Source: Nitrospirota bacterium (lineage in GTDB: Bacteria; Nitrospirota; Nitrospiria; Nitrospirales; Nitrospiraceae). From it: a DNA stretch of 24,267 nt. Position 1 is the stretch's first letter. Each line of letters starts with the position of its first letter. A program made the position numbers and the translations under genes. The notes beneath the pieces are model-generated. The model made no database searches, had not been told where the DNA came from, and worked only from the letters and a program-made list of their open reading frames with translations. The stretch is taken from assembly GCA_020028195.1 (NCBI GenBank), contig JAHWYE010000003.1, positions 1 through 24,267 on the forward strand, written 5' to 3'. Positions 22,167-24,267 of this stretch are shown here, one piece after another.

Positions 22167-23300
22167 CTAGCGCTTCTCGATCGGGACGTAAGGACGGTTA
22201 TGCTCTCCTTCGTAAATCTGGTCTGGCCTGAATAGTTTGTTCTCTTGGAGCTGCTCAAACCAGTGTGCCAGCCAGCCAGCCACCCGCGCCATAGCAAACA
22301 TGGGAGTGAAGAAGTCAATCGCGATCCCCATCTTGTCGTAAATGATTCCAGAGTAGAAGTCCACGTTGGGGTAGACACCCTTCCCTCCCAGGAGATCTGC
22401 TGCGACTCGCTCCACTTCCAGCGCGACCTCATAAAGCGGTGATGTCCCGCATTCTTTGAAGAGCCGCTCGCTTAGACCTTGGAGAATCGTGGCGCGCGGG
22501 TCCTTCACCTTGTAGACCCGATGGCCGAATCCCATGATCATCTCATTGGCCTTTAACTTGCGCTCCAGGTAAGGGCGGACTCGCGCGGGCGTGCCGATTT
22601 CTCTGAGCATTTGCACGACTTCCTCATTGGCTCCGCCGTGCAAGGGACCCTTCAGCGCCCCGATAGAAGAGGCCACCACCGTGTAGGGATCGGCAAGGGT
22701 CGAGGCTGTGACCAACCCTGTGAAGGTCGAGGCGTTCATGGTGTGTTCTGCATGAAGGATCAGACAAATATCCAGCGTTTCGCTCAGTACCTTCTCCGGC
22801 ACCCGGTCGGAGAGCATATAGAGAACATTTTCACAGAAGCTCAGGTCGTCCCGTGGCGAAATATGATCATCTCCCCGTCGGAGCCTGGCGTAAGCGGCCA
22901 CGATGGTAGGCAGTTTGGCGATGAGCCTCACAGCAGACCAGTAGTTGTTGTCGATGTCTTTCACATTCCGCCCAGGATAGAACATTCCCAGGGCCGCAAC
23001 AGCGGCCTGGAGCGCGTCCATCGGGTGCCCCTGTTCCGGTAAACATTTGAGCAAATCGATGATGCGATACTTGACCCGACGATGGCGAGTGATGTCCTCG
23101 ACGAATCGGTCGAGGTCAGGTTTGGCCGGGAGACGGCCGAACAGCAAGAGGGACGCTGTTTCCAAAAAGGAAGACTTGGCGCACAGCTCCTCGATTCGTA
23201 TGCCGCGGTACACCAGAACACCGCGCTGCCCGTCTACATCGCTGACCGCGGACCTGGCCGCTGGCACTCCCGCCAATCCGGGCATGAAATCATGTGGCAT
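22167..23300 (-). CDS. gltA: Citrate synthase
   Basis: Citrate synthase condenses oxaloacetate and acetyl-CoA to citrate. The 377-residue protein belongs to the shorter, dimeric-type citrate synthases rather than the longer hexameric E. coli type. The catalytic triad is visible as His221 in GPLHGGANE, His260 in GFGHRVYKVKDPR, and Asp314 in YPNVDFYSGI; HAEHTMNASTFT near 183-194 also fits. A 2-methylcitrate synthase is an alternative, because the two are close in sequence, but no prp genes are nearby. The ATG at 23300 has a near-ideal ribosome site (AGGAGGT, 6 bases away). The start lies 67 bases inside the 3' end of the hydrolase frame, and an extended -10 promoter candidate lies at 23383-23412 within that frame. 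Confidence 0.94.
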   Translation of the reverse strand: MPHDFMPGLAGVPAARSAVSDVDGQRGVLVYRGIRIEELCAKSSFLETASLLLFGRLPAKPDLDRFVEDITRHRRVKYRIIDLLKCLPEQGHPMDALQAAVAALGMFYPGRNVKDIDNNYWSAVRLIAKLPTIVAAYARLRRGDDHISPRDDLSFCENVLYMLSDRVPEKVLSETLDICLILHAEHTMNASTFTGLVTASTLADPYTVVASSIGALKGPLHGGANEEVVQMLREIGTPARVRPYLERKLKANEMIMGFGHRVYKVKDPRATILQGLSERLFKECGTSPLYEVALEVERVAADLLGGKGVYPNVDFYSGIIYDKMGIAIDFFTPMFAMARVAGWLAHWFEQLQENKLFRPDQIYEGEHNRPYVPIEKR

Positions 23301-24181
23301 CTTCTCACCTCCTGCGTCGGTTCGATTTCATAGGCTGACTCGTGCGTGGGTTCTTGGTCGCGCCGACCAGTGGCTGTCTTTAATTCTAGCAGAGCATCAT
23401 GCCGCCGGAGAAATTGAAAGACTGATTCATTGAACAGGGTGGGGCGCTCCAACGGGCTGACATGTCCGCAAGCGGGGATCACGATCAATTGCGCTCCCGG
23501 AATTTGCTGCGACAGGTGTCGGGCGTGACGGACGGGTGTCAGGAGGTCCTCCTCTCCAGCTAGCACCAGCGTCGGCGCGCGGATCAGCTCTACCTGACCG
23601 TCGAGGTTGTGCAATAACGCGCCTTGTGCCAGGTGAGCCAAGGCCGCGATTGGCTGTCGCGCCACATTTGCTTGCAACCCTTTGAGGATCTCACCGTGCT
23701 CGCGGAGGTACCACTCCGAAAACAGCAGGGGCTCGGCCACCTCGAAGGCCAATCCCCCTCCTCCCACACCAAGCACCCGTACCCAGGTCTTGAGGAACCG
23801 CTCCATGGCAGGCTCGATCCGTGACACGGTGCTGCACAGCACCAGCGCTCCGGTCTGCGCCGGATATTTCAACGCGAAGGCCTGCGCGATCATGCCGCCC
23901 AGGGAGAGCCCCACCACATGCACTCGGCGAAGGCCGATCCCGACGACGAGCCGATGCAGATCATCAGCGTGCTGCTCAATGCTGTAATCCTGTTCGGGTT
24001 TCCCCGATTGTCCCTGTCCTCGACAATCGTAGGTCAGCACGGTGTAGTGGGCCGAGAAAGCACGGACCTGCGCCCCCCACCCTGCTGCCTCCATGGTGAG
24101 CGCGTTGATCAAGACAAGCGGAGCACCCTGTCCCACCACTTCATAATGCAGTGTGACATCGTCGAGGGCATGGATAGGCAT
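23234..24181 (-). CDS. Alpha/beta hydrolase, PcaD (3-oxoadipate enol-lactonase)-like
   Basis: The 315-residue protein has the alpha/beta hydrolase fold. The nucleophile elbow GLSLGG places Ser93, the acid is probably Asp212 in LVLAGEEDLLTP, and the base His240 in ACGHVSPLERP. The core resembles 3-oxoadipate enol-lactonases and related esterases, but without beta-ketoadipate genes nearby the substrate is unknown. The core ends near residue 262 (VFQFLRRH). The last 50 or so residues read through the gltA promoter, ribosome site and first 67 coding bases, so they look like a tail gained by stop-codon loss. The ATG at 24181 has no ribosome site; instead a strong -10 box ends only 7 bases upstream, predicting a leaderless mRNA. 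Confidence 0.86.
   Translation of the reverse strand: MPIHALDDVTLHYEVVGQGAPLVLINALTMEAAGWGAQVRAFSAHYTVLTYDCRGQGQSGKPEQDYSIEQHADDLHRLVVGIGLRRVHVVGLSLGGMIAQAFALKYPAQTGALVLCSTVSRIEPAMERFLKTWVRVLGVGGGGLAFEVAEPLLFSEWYLREHGEILKGLQANVARQPIAALAHLAQGALLHNLDGQVELIRAPTLVLAGEEDLLTPVRHARHLSQQIPGAQLIVIPACGHVSPLERPTLFNESVFQFLRRHDALLELKTATGRRDQEPTHESAYEIEPTQEVRRCHMISCPDWRECQRPGPRSAM
23383..23412 (-). promoter_or_regulatory. Candidate gltA promoter inside the hydrolase gene
   Basis: On the minus strand TAGAAT (23383-23388) is preceded by TGC, forming an extended -10 element, with a poor -35 (TTCTCC, 23407-23412) 18 bases upstream. The predicted leader is about 75 bases and ends with the gltA ribosome site. 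Confidence 0.42.
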
Positions 24182-24188
24182 CAGGTGG

Positions 24189-24218
24189 ATTCTAGGTGGC
24201 TCGAATTTGATCAGTCAA
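24189..24218 (-). promoter_or_regulatory. Strong promoter predicting a leaderless hydrolase transcript
   Basis: On the minus strand TTGACT (24213-24218) and TAGAAT (24189-24194) are separated by 18 bases, each 5 of 6 to consensus. Only seven bases (CCACCTG) separate the -10 box from the ATG at 24181, so transcription should begin at or within a base or two of the start codon. Nothing gene-like is seen from 24219 to the window end. Confidence 0.65.
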
Positions 24219-24267
24219 GGAAAGTCAGCATGCCGTGCGGCGCCCGAACGTCACTTGAAATGGTACG

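Noticed and set aside
1..24267. tRNA, rRNA, CRISPR arrays, insertion sequences, prophage or defence genes
   Set aside because: Gaps were read on both strands; all are short and hold only promoters, hairpins or nothing recognisable. No repeated spacer pattern, transposase or cloverleaf was seen.

Overview
This 24.3 kb window looks like ordinary chromosomal core DNA from a GC-rich bacterium. A Nitrospira-like member of the Nitrospirota is my best guess. That rests on recalled similarity of the ClpC, EF-P and HflX sequences, on the mix of TCA enzymes with an FprA-type ferredoxin reductase, and on a TapB-like secreted protein; it was not tested by any search. I see no mobile element, CRISPR array, rRNA, tRNA or toxin-antitoxin pair, and no unmistakably new multi-gene system.

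Layout. (1) 1-3242: the 3' half of a 1-pyrroline-5-carboxylate dehydrogenase gene (+), a secreted TapB-like protein (-) whose tail runs antisense into it, then an SDR reductase and bioD (+). (2) 3223-6959: aroQ-efp-accB-accC-thiE, a minus-strand operon with a strong sigma70-type promoter (7034-7062) and a perfect 11-bp leader hairpin. (3) 7110-14373: a compact minus-strand housekeeping run, tsaD-hflX-nth-yicC-gmk-rpoZ-coaBC-TPR, with many overlapping starts and stops. (4) 14626-18178: clpC (-) and nadK (+), divergent, each with a TTGACA/TACAAT promoter. (5) 18175-21666: a GYD-domain gene, fumC and an FprA-like reductase (-). Four copies of ATGACC/GGTCAT lie just upstream of the reductase promoter. 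(6) 21838-24181: an orphan 81-residue protein (+), citrate synthase gltA (-) and a PcaD-like alpha/beta hydrolase (-).

How the genes fit together. BioD makes the biotin precursor dethiobiotin, and biotin is carried by AccB and carboxylated by AccC for fatty-acid synthesis. CoaBC supplies coenzyme A, and NadK supplies NADP(H) that the neighbouring FprA-like reductase could exchange with ferredoxin. FumC and GltA belong to the TCA cycle. TsaD, HflX, EF-P, RpoZ, YicC and Gmk serve translation, transcription, RNA and nucleotide metabolism. ClpC and Nth serve protein and DNA quality control.

The most interesting signals are small-scale: the ATGACC half-site cluster (19671-19713), an apparent ATT start for hflX behind a TAAGGAG ribosome site, a promoter layout predicting a leaderless hydrolase mRNA, paired replacements of two CoaC active-site residues, convergent genes that overlap instead of being separated by terminators, and two read-through C-terminal tails.
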